DNA of 64,000 nucleotides from Bog-257 sp963834135 (GTDB taxonomy: Bacteria > Acidobacteriota > Terriglobia > Terriglobales > Acidobacteriaceae), in the NCBI GenBank assembly GCA_963834135.1, contig CAWIAN010000013.1, positions 248,001 through 312,000 of the forward strand, written 5' to 3'. How positions within the stretch are numbered: position 1 is the first letter of the stretch; each line of letters opens with the position of its first letter. The notes below the pieces were generated by a model, which saw only the letters and a list, made by a program, of their open reading frames with translations, had not been told where the DNA came from and did not search any database. The position numbers and the translations under genes were made by a program. Of the stretch, positions 42,689 to 53,744 are shown piece after piece.

Positions 42689-43399
42689 TTGAACGCACCG
42701 ACCGCATCGCGCGATCCTCATGCCGCTCTGAAGAAAGAGGCGGCAGAACATGCTGTGCGGTACATCGCCTCCGGCATGACCGTCGGGCTGGGTACAGGGT
42801 CGACGGCCATCTTCGCGATAAGGCAGATCGGCGCCCTGCTGCAAAGCGGAGGGCTGAAGGACGTCATCGGCTTCGCTACGTCAAAGGCGTCGTGGGACGC
42901 AGCGGTTGAACTCAAAATCCCGATGCTGACCGAGGATCTGCCTAAGGGCATCGATGTAACCATTGACGGTGCTGACGAGGTCGATCCGCAACTCAATATG
43001 ATCAAGGGCGGGGGCGGTGCCCTGCTACGGGAAAAGCTGGTAGCGCAGGCCTCCAAGCACGAAATCATTGTTGTCGATGAGAGCAAGCTCTCTCCGCGGC
43101 TGGGAACACTGCATGTGTTGCCGATCGAAGTGCTTCCCTTCGGATGGCGCTCGCAGGCGAGGTTTCTGGAATCGCTCGGTGCGAAATACGTGGTGCGTCA
43201 AACTCCCGATGGTAAGGAATATCGCACAGACCAAGGGAATCTGATTCTCGACTGCGATTTCGGGCCGATTGCTGACGCAGCGCAGCTGGCCCGGAAACTC
43301 GAAGAACGCGCCGGAATTGTCGAACACGGTCTTTTTCTGGACTTGACCCACACTGTGGTAGTCGCCGGGGCGACCGGCGTTCGTGAACTCGTAAGGTAG
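42689..43399 (+). CDS. rpiA: Ribose-5-phosphate isomerase A
   Basis: A 236-residue enzyme interconverting ribose-5-phosphate and ribulose-5-phosphate. Phosphate loop GLGTGSTAIFAI (32-43), catalytic DGADEVDPQLNMIKGGGGAL near 94, and KLSPRLGTLHVLPIEVLPF near 131. The start is a TTG at 42689 with GAGGGAG six to eight bases upstream; there is no ATG nearby. It is co-directional with pgi and the GH63 gene. Confidence 0.95.
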   Translation: MNAPTASRDPHAALKKEAAEHAVRYIASGMTVGLGTGSTAIFAIRQIGALLQSGGLKDVIGFATSKASWDAAVELKIPMLTEDLPKGIDVTIDGADEVDPQLNMIKGGGGALLREKLVAQASKHEIIVVDESKLSPRLGTLHVLPIEVLPFGWRSQARFLESLGAKYVVRQTPDGKEYRTDQGNLILDCDFGPIADAAQLARKLEERAGIVEHGLFLDLTHTVVVAGATGVRELVR

Positions 43400-43501
43400 T
43401 GAGATTAGCTTATTGTTATGTTGTCATCGCCAGGCGGAGCTCAGCCGGCGAGGGATCTGTTGTTCTGAATCAGAAGCGACTGCACTCTCTCTGACCAAAC
43501 G

Positions 43502-46191
<2,690 letters not shown>

Positions 46192-46195
<4 letters not shown>

Positions 46196-47712
46196 CTGCT
46201 TCGTCCATCTTTGAACAAGCCTGCCCACGACTCGTCCAAATTATCCCAACGGTCGCGCTCCAGCCAATTCGTTTGCGAATCGGGCAGGTAGAGAACGCCG
46301 TGTCCCAGGGGGCACATCATTTCAGTGCCTGACCAGTCGAGCAGTACACGTCCGGGAGCGCCGATTTGTATTGGAGTTCCCAGTCGCTGCAGGCACACGC
46401 GACAGCGTTTCTGCTGGTCGCGAATCGCCCAGGACAGCGGAGCAATCGACAGGATTAGAAAGAACCAGAGCGCCACACCATTAGTAATAGGTTGCACCGA
46501 ACCGAAGACGTAGATCGACAGCATGCGCAGACTGCTCCAGGCAAGTAAGCCGGTGAAGGTAAGCAGCAACACGGTTTTCGCCACGAAGAAGGCCCACCAA
46601 CGGAGCCGATCGCGCATGCTCAACGGAGAGCGTCCAACGCCAGTGCTGAAGCGCGCGTAGACGATTAACATGGCAGAGCCCACCGCCAGCAACAGGAAGA
46701 GCAGGTAGGAACTGAGATATCTCCGCATCTCGGCGCGTCCCGAGGTGACGACCAGCAACGAAGCGGGCAGGATATAGCCGGCATTCTCCGTGCGATCGGC
46801 AAGGTCGAGTTCCAACAGCCGTTCCGTAACTCCCGGACGCACCCGTGCCACTGCGCCGATGCGCTCAACGGAATTTGTAAACGACGCTGTCCCCGCGTCG
46901 AGCATGGTCCAGACGGAAATCCCAGGCGTAAGCAGATAGAAGTCCTGGGGCAGCACGCCAATAATGGTGCGGGGTATGCCGCCCACCGTCACCTGGCGTC
47001 CTATCACCGAGGAATCGCTGTTAAATTGCAAACGCCAGATTTCATGACTGAGGACAACACATCCACTGCAATCGTTATCGTCACCAGAGCGAAAAGTCCT
47101 TCCGATACTGGCATGAAGATCTAAGACCTGGAAGAATTCTGGCGCGACCTGTGCGGACAGAACAGGCAAGGTCCGCCGTGGTGCTGCCAGTTCGGTCGCG
47201 CCCCAGGAAAACGCGGCGACGTTCTTTAATAATTTGCTGCCCTGCCATGCCGCTGCCAGATCCAGCAGAGTCTCCGAGCGCACACGACGAAACTTTCCGT
47301 TCAGGCTTATCACACAGACGTGATCGGGATCGGGTACGGGCGACGAAATCAAGGATCGGACCGCAGGAATGATGCCACCGCACAAGGTCAGCACGATGAC
47401 GGCCAGCGAAATCGAGATCAGAAAGGTAACGGGGGAACGGCGCAACCGGTCGATTCTTCGCCCAAACTCCTGCTGATCGAAACGCAGCCAGAATGCCGAC
47501 GGGAAAGCGCTCCAGCAGAACGTTGCCAGTTCGAGCTTTCGTTCACGAGTAAGCTGACTGTTCTCCGCCAGGAACTGGGACCAGTGCCACACCTGTCCTA
47601 TCCAGGTCGCGCGCCATGTTGCTCGTTGGGGTCGAGGCACAATCCAACTGGCCAGCCAGATCAACGATCGACAGCTGGCGAACATCCGTTGGTCTGGTCC
47701 AGGAAGACGCAT
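46192..47712 (-). CDS. MacB/FtsX-type permease-like protein (periplasmic core domain)
   Basis: A 506-residue membrane protein. The ATG at 47712 with GAGG four bases upstream is preferred over a TTG eight codons earlier. The first 75 residues are cytosolic. A membrane helix (about 93-115, FLISISLAVIVLTLCGGIIP) is followed by a MacB_PCD-like extracellular domain (PDPDHVCVISLNGKFRRVRS, then VIGRQVTVGGIPRTIIGVL, the family hallmark). There are three more helices (about 335-355, 385-405, 415-435) and a Cys-rich cytosolic end with CRVCLQRLG and CPLGHG. No ATPase partner is adjacent, so it is an orphan of the ABC permease type. Its stop overlaps the GH63 stop by four bases on the opposite strand. 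Confidence 0.65.
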
Positions 47713-48143
47713 AATCCTCTTACAGTGAGATGACAAAAATCGCTAAGGGTCGCCAAAAAGCTACGCGTATTCATGCCATTTGGCCGCCAATGTTACTCCC
47801 TTTCGCGCGGTGATGGTGAGGTTGTTCAACGAGATTCTCGCGCTGGTTGGCTGACTGTATGTCGCTTCCCCACGGCGATATTCCCGATGAGTGCATGTGA
47901 TTGAAACACAAACAGGAAGTCACTCGAATGAGTTCTTGCAAATCTCTTCCGTTGAAGGTATAAACCGAGACATTCTCTCGTTGCCCTTGTGGCTCTTTCG
48001 GCTAAGAAACGGACTCACTCCGAGCCCGTGCAGGGGGCCAGCTCAACTGAGTTGGCGTAAGGCGTTGCCAACCCGAGTGTGACATTCTCGGAGCCGGCTT
48101 CGCAAGGTGGGGAAAAGCGGTCCAGAAACAGGGTTGGCCATCG
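47713..48143. other. Intergenic region with the cytochrome oxidase operon promoter
   Basis: About 430 bases between the divergent permease-like gene and coxB. It carries one good promoter toward coxB (47936-47964) and a small CAACT-g-AGTTG palindrome at 48044-48054. No further ORF with a ribosome site was seen. Confidence 0.6.
47936..47964 (+). promoter_or_regulatory. Probable sigma-70-type promoter of the cox operon
   Basis: TTGCAA (47936-47941), a 17-bp spacer and TATAAA (47959-47964). Match to the consensus is four and five of six. The predicted start is near 47971, giving a leader of about 175-190 bases before coxB. Confidence 0.6.
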
Positions 48144-49259
48144 GTGTTTCCAGTCCAAATGTACTCGCGATTGACGAATTGCGAACGTCATAATCCGGCA
48201 TCCGGGAAGTGCTGCCCGAACCGCGTCTCAGCTTGGGCCTTGAGCGCGGTATTTTCACTTTTCGTGTTCATTTCTGCAACTCCGGTTTTCGCGACGACAG
48301 CTGGTCCGTCCCCCGTGCCCTCTATCTTCGATCCGGCTTCAACTCCGGCGCACGACATCTATCATCTGTCCCTGTTTGTAATGGCAATTTGTGCCAGCAT
48401 CTTCGTAGTCGTCTTCAGCTTGATCGTGTACGCGACGGTCAAATACAGGCGGCGACCTTCAGACGACGACTGCGAACCACCACAGGTCTATGGCAGCAAC
48501 CAAGTGGAACTCGCGTGGACGATTATTCCTGTGCTGATCGTGGTGGTGCTGTTCTTGGCGTCGGCTCGAGTTATCCATGCCGTAGAAGACGCCCAGTTCC
48601 CGCCGGACGCGATCGATGTAACCGCAACGGGGCATCAGTTCTGGTGGGAGTTTCAATATCCCAAGTATGGATTTGTAACAGCAAACGAAATGCATGTTCC
48701 AGTTAGCGCAAATGGGCAATCGCTCCCCATTCACATCATTCTGCTGTCCGCCGATACGGATCACAGCTTCTGGGTGCCGCAGCTGGCAGGAAAGACGGAC
48801 TTGATTCCGAATCGCAAGAACGAAATGTGGATTGAGCCTCATGAGGTTGGGACATACGTGGGACAATGCGCGCAGTACTGTGGAACCCAGCATGCCAAAA
48901 TGCTGTTAAGCGTGATTGTGCAAACGCCCTCAGATTTCGAGCGCTGGGTGGAACAGCAGAAGGCGCCAGCTGCAATGTCGTCGCAAGTGGCAGAAGGGCG
49001 GCGGGTGTTCGAAGCCAATGCCTGCATGAGCTGTCACACCATTACTGGAACGGTGGCGAACGGACGTTTTGGTCCTGATCTCACGCACCTGATGAGCCGA
49101 AGCACGATTGCTTCTGGAGCGGCGCCCAACGACGAAGCTAATCTACGGCTTTGGGTGAAGACGCCGGACGCGATCAAGCCCGGTAGTCTGATGCCCGCAA
49201 TGCAACTGGACGATCGCGACGTAGACGCGCTCATGGCCTACCTCATGAGCCTGCACTAA
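48144..49259 (+). CDS. coxB: Cytochrome c oxidase subunit II with fused cytochrome c domain
   Basis: A 371-residue protein with a GTG start at 48144; an ATG five codons later is equally possible and neither has a clear ribosome site. A signal or first helix (about 28-50) and two membrane helices (about 73-95 and 117-137) precede the cupredoxin domain. The CuA site is complete: HSFWVPQLAGK near 206 and CAQYCGTQHAKM at about 242-253 with both Cys, His and Met. The C-terminal domain carries a covalent haem motif CMSCH near 293 and a later Met, so it accepts electrons from a cytochrome c directly (caa3 type). First gene of the respiratory operon. Confidence 0.94.
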   Translation: MFPVQMYSRLTNCERHNPASGKCCPNRVSAWALSAVFSLFVFISATPVFATTAGPSPVPSIFDPASTPAHDIYHLSLFVMAICASIFVVVFSLIVYATVKYRRRPSDDDCEPPQVYGSNQVELAWTIIPVLIVVVLFLASARVIHAVEDAQFPPDAIDVTATGHQFWWEFQYPKYGFVTANEMHVPVSANGQSLPIHIILLSADTDHSFWVPQLAGKTDLIPNRKNEMWIEPHEVGTYVGQCAQYCGTQHAKMLLSVIVQTPSDFERWVEQQKAPAAMSSQVAEGRRVFEANACMSCHTITGTVANGRFGPDLTHLMSRSTIASGAAPNDEANLRLWVKTPDAIKPGSLMPAMQLDDRDVDALMAYLMSLH

Positions 49260-49272
49260 CCCGGAGAAACTG

Positions 49273-50961
49273 ATGGCTGACGCGCAACCCATACTGCCGC
49301 CGATGGTGATCTCGTCCGAGCGCGAGAGCTCGCGGCCAATGGTGCAGGTGCTGCACGACTGGGTGGTCACCGTCGATCACAAGAAGCTGGGGATCATGTA
49401 CTTCTCGTACGGTATCGTGTTCCTGGTGATCGGCGGCATCGAAGCCGCGATCATGAGGGCCCAGCTCGCAGTTGCAAATAGTCACCTGGTTTCGCCGGAA
49501 GTTTTTAATCGCCTGTTCACCATGCATGGCACCACCATGATTTTCTTTGCTGCCATGCCTATTGTCTTTGGCTTCGCCAATTACCTGATGCCGCTTATGG
49601 TGGGCGCCCGGGATATGGCATTCCCGAGACTGAATGCCTGGAGTTTCTGGATGAGCGCCCTTGGCGGCCTCATCCTGTATTTCAGTTTTGTGGGCGGGTT
49701 TGGATTGTACGGCGCTGGCAGCGCTCCGGATGTGGGCTGGTTTGCCTATGCGCCATTAACCTCGCCGGCATTCTCGGTGGGGCACAGCACCGATTATTGG
49801 ATCATCGGTATTCTGGTAAGCGGTTTTGGCAGTATCGGGACCGCCTTGAATGTCTTGACGACCGTTTTCTGCATGCGTTGTCCGGGCATGACGCTGAAGC
49901 GGATGCCATTGTTTGCCTGGATGAACGGCTTGATGGCGTTCCTGGTGCTCGTCGCCCTCGGGCCACTAACGGCAGCGCAGATCATGCTGTTAATCGACCG
50001 CTATCTGGGCGGACACTTTTTCGACACGCAGGCAGGTGGCTCGGCCGTTATCTGGATGCACTTCTTCTGGATCTTTGGACATCCGGAGGTCTACATCCTG
50101 GTCATGCCAGCGTTCGCGATTATCTCAGAGGTGATTCCGGTTTTCTCGCGCAAGCCAATCTTCGGCTACTCCATCATGGTAGCGGCGACGCTGGCGATCG
50201 GATTCATCAGCATGAGCGTGTGGGCGCATCACATGTTCACCATCGGCATGACGTCGTACGCCAATGCGTTCTTCGTCGCCTCTACTGCGGCGATCGCGGT
50301 TCCCACCGGCATCAAGATCTTCAATTGGCTGGGGACCATGTGGGGCGGCAAAATACGGTTCAGCGTTGCCATGATGTTTTGTGTCGGATTCCTCTGCCAG
50401 TTCCTGATTGCGGGATTGACGGGAATCATGCTGTCCGCCGCTCCCTTTGACTGGCAATTGGGCAACTCTTACTTTGTGGTAGCCCACTTCCATTACGTGA
50501 TTTTGGGCGGCATCGTGATGGCTGTCTTCGCTGGTGTGTATTACTGGTATCCCAAGGTTACCGGCAAGATGCTGAACGAAACGCTAGGTAAGTGGCATTT
50601 CTGGCTGTTCGTGATCGGTTTCCATCTGACATTCGATTTTATGCATATTCCGGGGCTGCTGGGCATGCCGCGCCGGATCTACACCTATGACGCCAGCCGG
50701 GGCTGGGAAATATGGAATCTCATCGTTTCTGTCGGCGTGGTCTTCCAGGCTCTTGGTATTTTGTGCTGGGTGATCGATCTCGTATGGACGCACTACAAGG
50801 GCGCACCTGCGGGAAATGATCCCTGGGACGCCTGGACATTGGAGTGGCATACCACTTCGCCGCCGCCCGACTACAACTTTGCCGAAATTCCGGTGGTGCG
50901 AAGCCGTCGGCCACTGTGGGACCAGAAGCATCCGGAAGATCCTGACTGGAAATACGAGTAA
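49273..50961 (+). CDS. coxA: Cytochrome c oxidase subunit I
   Basis: A 562-residue catalytic subunit reducing O2 to water. It has twelve predicted membrane helices. Metal ligands are intact: low-spin haem His85 (MHGTTM) with His407, CuB His270 in GHPEVY with the cross-linked Tyr274, His319-His320 in WAHHMF, and high-spin haem His405 in AHFHYV. The Tyr in HPEVY and the absence of the cbb3 pattern place it in the A family of haem-copper oxidases. GGAGA lies before the start, which follows coxB by 13 bases. Confidence 0.97.
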   Translation: MADAQPILPPMVISSERESSRPMVQVLHDWVVTVDHKKLGIMYFSYGIVFLVIGGIEAAIMRAQLAVANSHLVSPEVFNRLFTMHGTTMIFFAAMPIVFGFANYLMPLMVGARDMAFPRLNAWSFWMSALGGLILYFSFVGGFGLYGAGSAPDVGWFAYAPLTSPAFSVGHSTDYWIIGILVSGFGSIGTALNVLTTVFCMRCPGMTLKRMPLFAWMNGLMAFLVLVALGPLTAAQIMLLIDRYLGGHFFDTQAGGSAVIWMHFFWIFGHPEVYILVMPAFAIISEVIPVFSRKPIFGYSIMVAATLAIGFISMSVWAHHMFTIGMTSYANAFFVASTAAIAVPTGIKIFNWLGTMWGGKIRFSVAMMFCVGFLCQFLIAGLTGIMLSAAPFDWQLGNSYFVVAHFHYVILGGIVMAVFAGVYYWYPKVTGKMLNETLGKWHFWLFVIGFHLTFDFMHIPGLLGMPRRIYTYDASRGWEIWNLIVSVGVVFQALGILCWVIDLVWTHYKGAPAGNDPWDAWTLEWHTTSPPPDYNFAEIPVVRSRRPLWDQKHPEDPDWKYE

Positions 50962-51002
50962 GCGAATCCTACATTGTAGGAATGAACTAAGAGGAGAGTT
51001 GT

Positions 51003-51599
51003 TTGGCAGCAGCGACGTATACCGTTCCGCAAAGCGAGATGCCGCTGGTGGCAAGTTATCGCGGCAAGGTCGGGATGTGGTGCCTGATCACGGCGGAGTC
51101 CGCCATCTTTTGCATCTTCGTTGTGGCCTACCTGTATTACGCGGGCAAGAGCATGAGCGGTCCAACTCCCGCGCAGGTGCTGCATGTGCCCTGGTTCAAC
51201 TCGATCTGCCTGTTCTCCAGCAGCCTCACGATCCTGCTGGCTGAGAAAGCGCTTCACCATGGGAACATCAAGCGGTTCGGCCTCTTCTGGTTTTTGACCA
51301 TCGCATTAGGCGTGATCTTCCTGATCGGCACGGGACGCGAGTGGTATGGCCTGATCTATCACGACGGGCTGACGATTAGCACGAACCTGTTTGGCACTAC
51401 ATTTTATTCGCTGGTCGGGCTGCATGCGTTCCACGTGATCGTCGGCGCCACCGGCCTGAGCATCATCATGCTTTTCACTATATTCGGAGCCGTGAAGCAG
51501 GAACATGCGGCCCGGGTAAGCGTGTTTGCCATGTACTGGCATTTTGTGGACGCAATCTGGGTGGTAGTGCTGTCGGTGGTTTATTTCATAACGCGATAA
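51003..51599 (+). CDS. coxC: Cytochrome c oxidase subunit III
   Basis: A 198-residue polytopic protein with about five membrane helices. It begins MAAATYTVPQSEMP at a TTG start preceded by AAGAGGAGAG, the best ribosome site in the operon. Family features include WCLITAESAIFCIFVVAYLY near 24, FYSLVGLHAFHVIVGATGL near 129 and YWHFVDAIWVVVLSVVYFIT at the end. It is the short, five-helix form common with caa3-type oxidases. Confidence 0.93.
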   Translation: MAAATYTVPQSEMPLVASYRGKVGMWCLITAESAIFCIFVVAYLYYAGKSMSGPTPAQVLHVPWFNSICLFSSSLTILLAEKALHHGNIKRFGLFWFLTIALGVIFLIGTGREWYGLIYHDGLTISTNLFGTTFYSLVGLHAFHVIVGATGLSIIMLFTIFGAVKQEHAARVSVFAMYWHFVDAIWVVVLSVVYFITR

Positions 51600-51604
51600 T
51601 TTTC

Positions 51605-52465
51605 ATGGCTGAGCAGACACAAGCAGGTAACGGCTCGCAGCGACCGGGAGTAGTGATGCCGGCGCCCACGGCGTGGCCATTCGCCATGGCGTTGGGCACG
51701 GCGTTGACCTTCACCGGTCTGCTTACCGATGTCTCGGTCAGCGTTTTGGGTGGAATACTCACGATCTGCGGCGCCGTCGGCTGGTTTCGCCAAGTGCTTC
51801 CTCACGAACACCACGAAGTTCTACCAGTAGAACCGGCGGAACCGCTGCCCGTCGTACCTCCACCGCAGGTGATGAGGCTGGAGGTGGTCGAGGAAGTTCA
51901 TCGCGCCTGGTTGCCACTCAAGATTTATCCAGTCTCGGCGGGCATAAAAGGCGGCTTGGCGGGCGGCGTCGCGATGGCGATTTTCGCGGCGATCTACGGA
52001 CTCGCCTCGCATCACAGCGTCTGGTATCCGATCAATCTGCTGGCCGGAAGCTTGTATGCGCCTTCGGCTACTCCCACAGTGGAGGAGATGCTCCAGTTCC
52101 GCATGGGATGGTTCCTGTTCGCGCTGGCAATGCATTTGACGATGTGCCTGCTTGTGGGACTTCTCTACGGCGCGATGTTGCCCTTGCTGCCTCGCCGCCC
52201 CATCGTTCTGGGCGGAATCATTGGCCCGCTCCTCTGGACGGGACTTCTGTATCACGTGATCGGCTATGTTAATCCGCTGCTGGACGAACGTATTAATTGG
52301 TGGTGGTTCGCATTGTCACAGGTGGCGTTCGGAGTAGTCGCCGGACTCGTTGTAGCGCGACAGAATAGGGTTTTGACTTCTGAAAACCTTCCCTTGGCGA
52401 TGCGAGCCGGCATCGAAGCTCCCGGCTTGATGCACGAGCGCGACGACGAGGGCAAGAAGCCATGA
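51605..52465 (+). CDS. Membrane protein of the cox operon, subunit IV-like N-terminus
   Basis: A 286-residue protein between coxC and the cytochrome c gene. Residues 24-62 (PTAWPFAMALGTALTFTGLL onward) form two helices and match the small fourth subunit of bacterial oxidases in layout. A Pro/Glu/Val linker (65-95) leads to a second part with four more helices (about 112-135, 175-200, 206-225, 235-255). This could be a fusion of a CoxD-type subunit with an unrelated membrane domain; it has no haem motif. Its start follows coxC by five bases, and its stop overlaps the next gene by four bases. Role unknown, probably assembly or structural. Confidence 0.6.
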   Translation: MAEQTQAGNGSQRPGVVMPAPTAWPFAMALGTALTFTGLLTDVSVSVLGGILTICGAVGWFRQVLPHEHHEVLPVEPAEPLPVVPPPQVMRLEVVEEVHRAWLPLKIYPVSAGIKGGLAGGVAMAIFAAIYGLASHHSVWYPINLLAGSLYAPSATPTVEEMLQFRMGWFLFALAMHLTMCLLVGLLYGAMLPLLPRRPIVLGGIIGPLLWTGLLYHVIGYVNPLLDERINWWWFALSQVAFGVVAGLVVARQNRVLTSENLPLAMRAGIEAPGLMHERDDEGKKP

Positions 52466-53205
52466 CGATGCGCTCGGCTTGCTCCGCACTCTCATTGCTG
52501 GCGCTATTGGTTCTGGCTGGCTGTAATCTGCCAGGAAAGCCAACTCCCGCCGACGTGGTGCCGCGCCCATCCGATGTGCTGGATCCGGTCGTGCTGTACA
52601 GCCAGAACTGCGCGGGATGTCACGGCGCCGATGGTAAGCAAGGGCCTGCTCCTCCTATTGGTGATCCGGTGTATCTCGCGATTGTTGACGACCAGACACT
52701 GCGCAACACGATTGCTAAGGGCCGGCCAGGAACTCCCATGGCGGCCTTCGCAGTGAGTGAAGGCGGCATGTTGACCAACAAGCAGGTGGACGCGATTGTG
52801 CAAGGGCTCCATCAACGCTGGGGGCGACCGCAAATATTGCAGGGCGTCACGGCTCCCTCGTATGCGGCGAAAGCCGCAGGGAGCGCGCAACAGGGAGCAG
52901 CAACGTTTACGACCTTCTGTGCCTCATGCCACGGCGCCGACGGAAAAGGCTCCGCAAAAGTCGGCTCAATCGTCAATCCCAACTACTTAAGTCTGGTCAC
53001 CGACCAGGGCTTGCGCACCGTGGTCATCATCGGACGTCCGGACTTCAGCGCACCAGATTGGCGAAATAACGTTCCTGGTACTCCGATGACCGACCAGCAA
53101 ATTACGGATGTGGTCGCATGGTTGGCGGCGCAACGGCCAGCGGGTGCCCATACCGCCGCACCCGCAGCAGTCAATACTTCCGCGCCCGGAGGAGGGCAGC
53201 AGTGA
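52462..53205 (+). CDS. Dihaem cytochrome c, lipoprotein
   Basis: A 247-residue protein with lipobox LAGC at 18-21, so it is probably anchored to the outer face of the cytoplasmic membrane. It has two c-type domains: CAGCH at 50-54 and CASCH at 153-157. Each has a downstream Met candidate (PGTPMAAF near 91 and PGTPMTDQ near 210). A Pro/Ala-rich tail closes the protein. It lies between the oxidase and the Rieske/cytochrome b genes and could carry electrons from the quinol-oxidising complex to CoxB. Translation is coupled to the genes on both sides by 4-base overlaps. Confidence 0.9.
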   Translation: MTMRSACSALSLLALLVLAGCNLPGKPTPADVVPRPSDVLDPVVLYSQNCAGCHGADGKQGPAPPIGDPVYLAIVDDQTLRNTIAKGRPGTPMAAFAVSEGGMLTNKQVDAIVQGLHQRWGRPQILQGVTAPSYAAKAAGSAQQGAATFTTFCASCHGADGKGSAKVGSIVNPNYLSLVTDQGLRTVVIIGRPDFSAPDWRNNVPGTPMTDQQITDVVAWLAAQRPAGAHTAAPAAVNTSAPGGGQQ

Positions 53206-53744
53206 GCGATAGCGAAGTCTCTCGACGGCAATTTTTTATGAAGCTCGGCGTTGCGCTGAATGGCCTTGCAGCCGTCGTGTTGGCCACGCCCGTGATCGGC
53301 TACCTGCTCGGCCCGATGATTCGCGGCAAAGGCGGCGACTATCAGAGGTGGATTTCGCTGGGCGAACTCGATGAATTTCCCGAAGGCCAGACGCGGTTGG
53401 CGAAGTACAAAAATCCCATCTCCAATCCGTGGGACGGCGAGACTGACAACATTCCTTGCTGGGTGCGCCGGACCCAGGGCGAAAACTTCCAGGTTTTTGC
53501 CATCAACTGTGCGCATCTCGGGTGCCCGGTACGGTGGTTTCCGCAGTCAGGTTTGTTCATGTGTCCGTGTCACGGAGGCGTCTACTATCAAGATGGTTCC
53601 CGCGCCTCGGGCCCGCCCGAGCGCGGGCTGTTTGAGTACAAGTACAGGGTCGATGGCGGTCATCTGATGATCGAGGCGGGACAATTGCCGACACTGTCTA
53701 CCAGCGCCAGCCTGCGTGAGGGGAGCAAGGGATGCCAAGGCTGA
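53202..53744 (+). CDS. qcrA: Rieske [2Fe-2S] protein of a quinol:cytochrome c reductase
   Basis: A 180-residue iron-sulfur protein. The GTG at 53202 overlaps the cytochrome c stop (GTGA) and has GGAGG 7-12 bases upstream. The N-terminus SRRQFFMKLGVALNGLAAVV is a twin-arginine signal anchor, as expected for a Rieske protein folded in the cytoplasm. Cluster ligands are CAHLGC (Cys103, His105) and CPCHGG (Cys121, His124); the linking disulfide Cys108/Cys123 is present. The end of the gene overlaps the cytochrome b gene by 13 bases, so they are coupled. Confidence 0.95.
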   Translation: MSDSEVSRRQFFMKLGVALNGLAAVVLATPVIGYLLGPMIRGKGGDYQRWISLGELDEFPEGQTRLAKYKNPISNPWDGETDNIPCWVRRTQGENFQVFAINCAHLGCPVRWFPQSGLFMCPCHGGVYYQDGSRASGPPERGLFEYKYRVDGGHLMIEAGQLPTLSTSASLREGSKGCQG

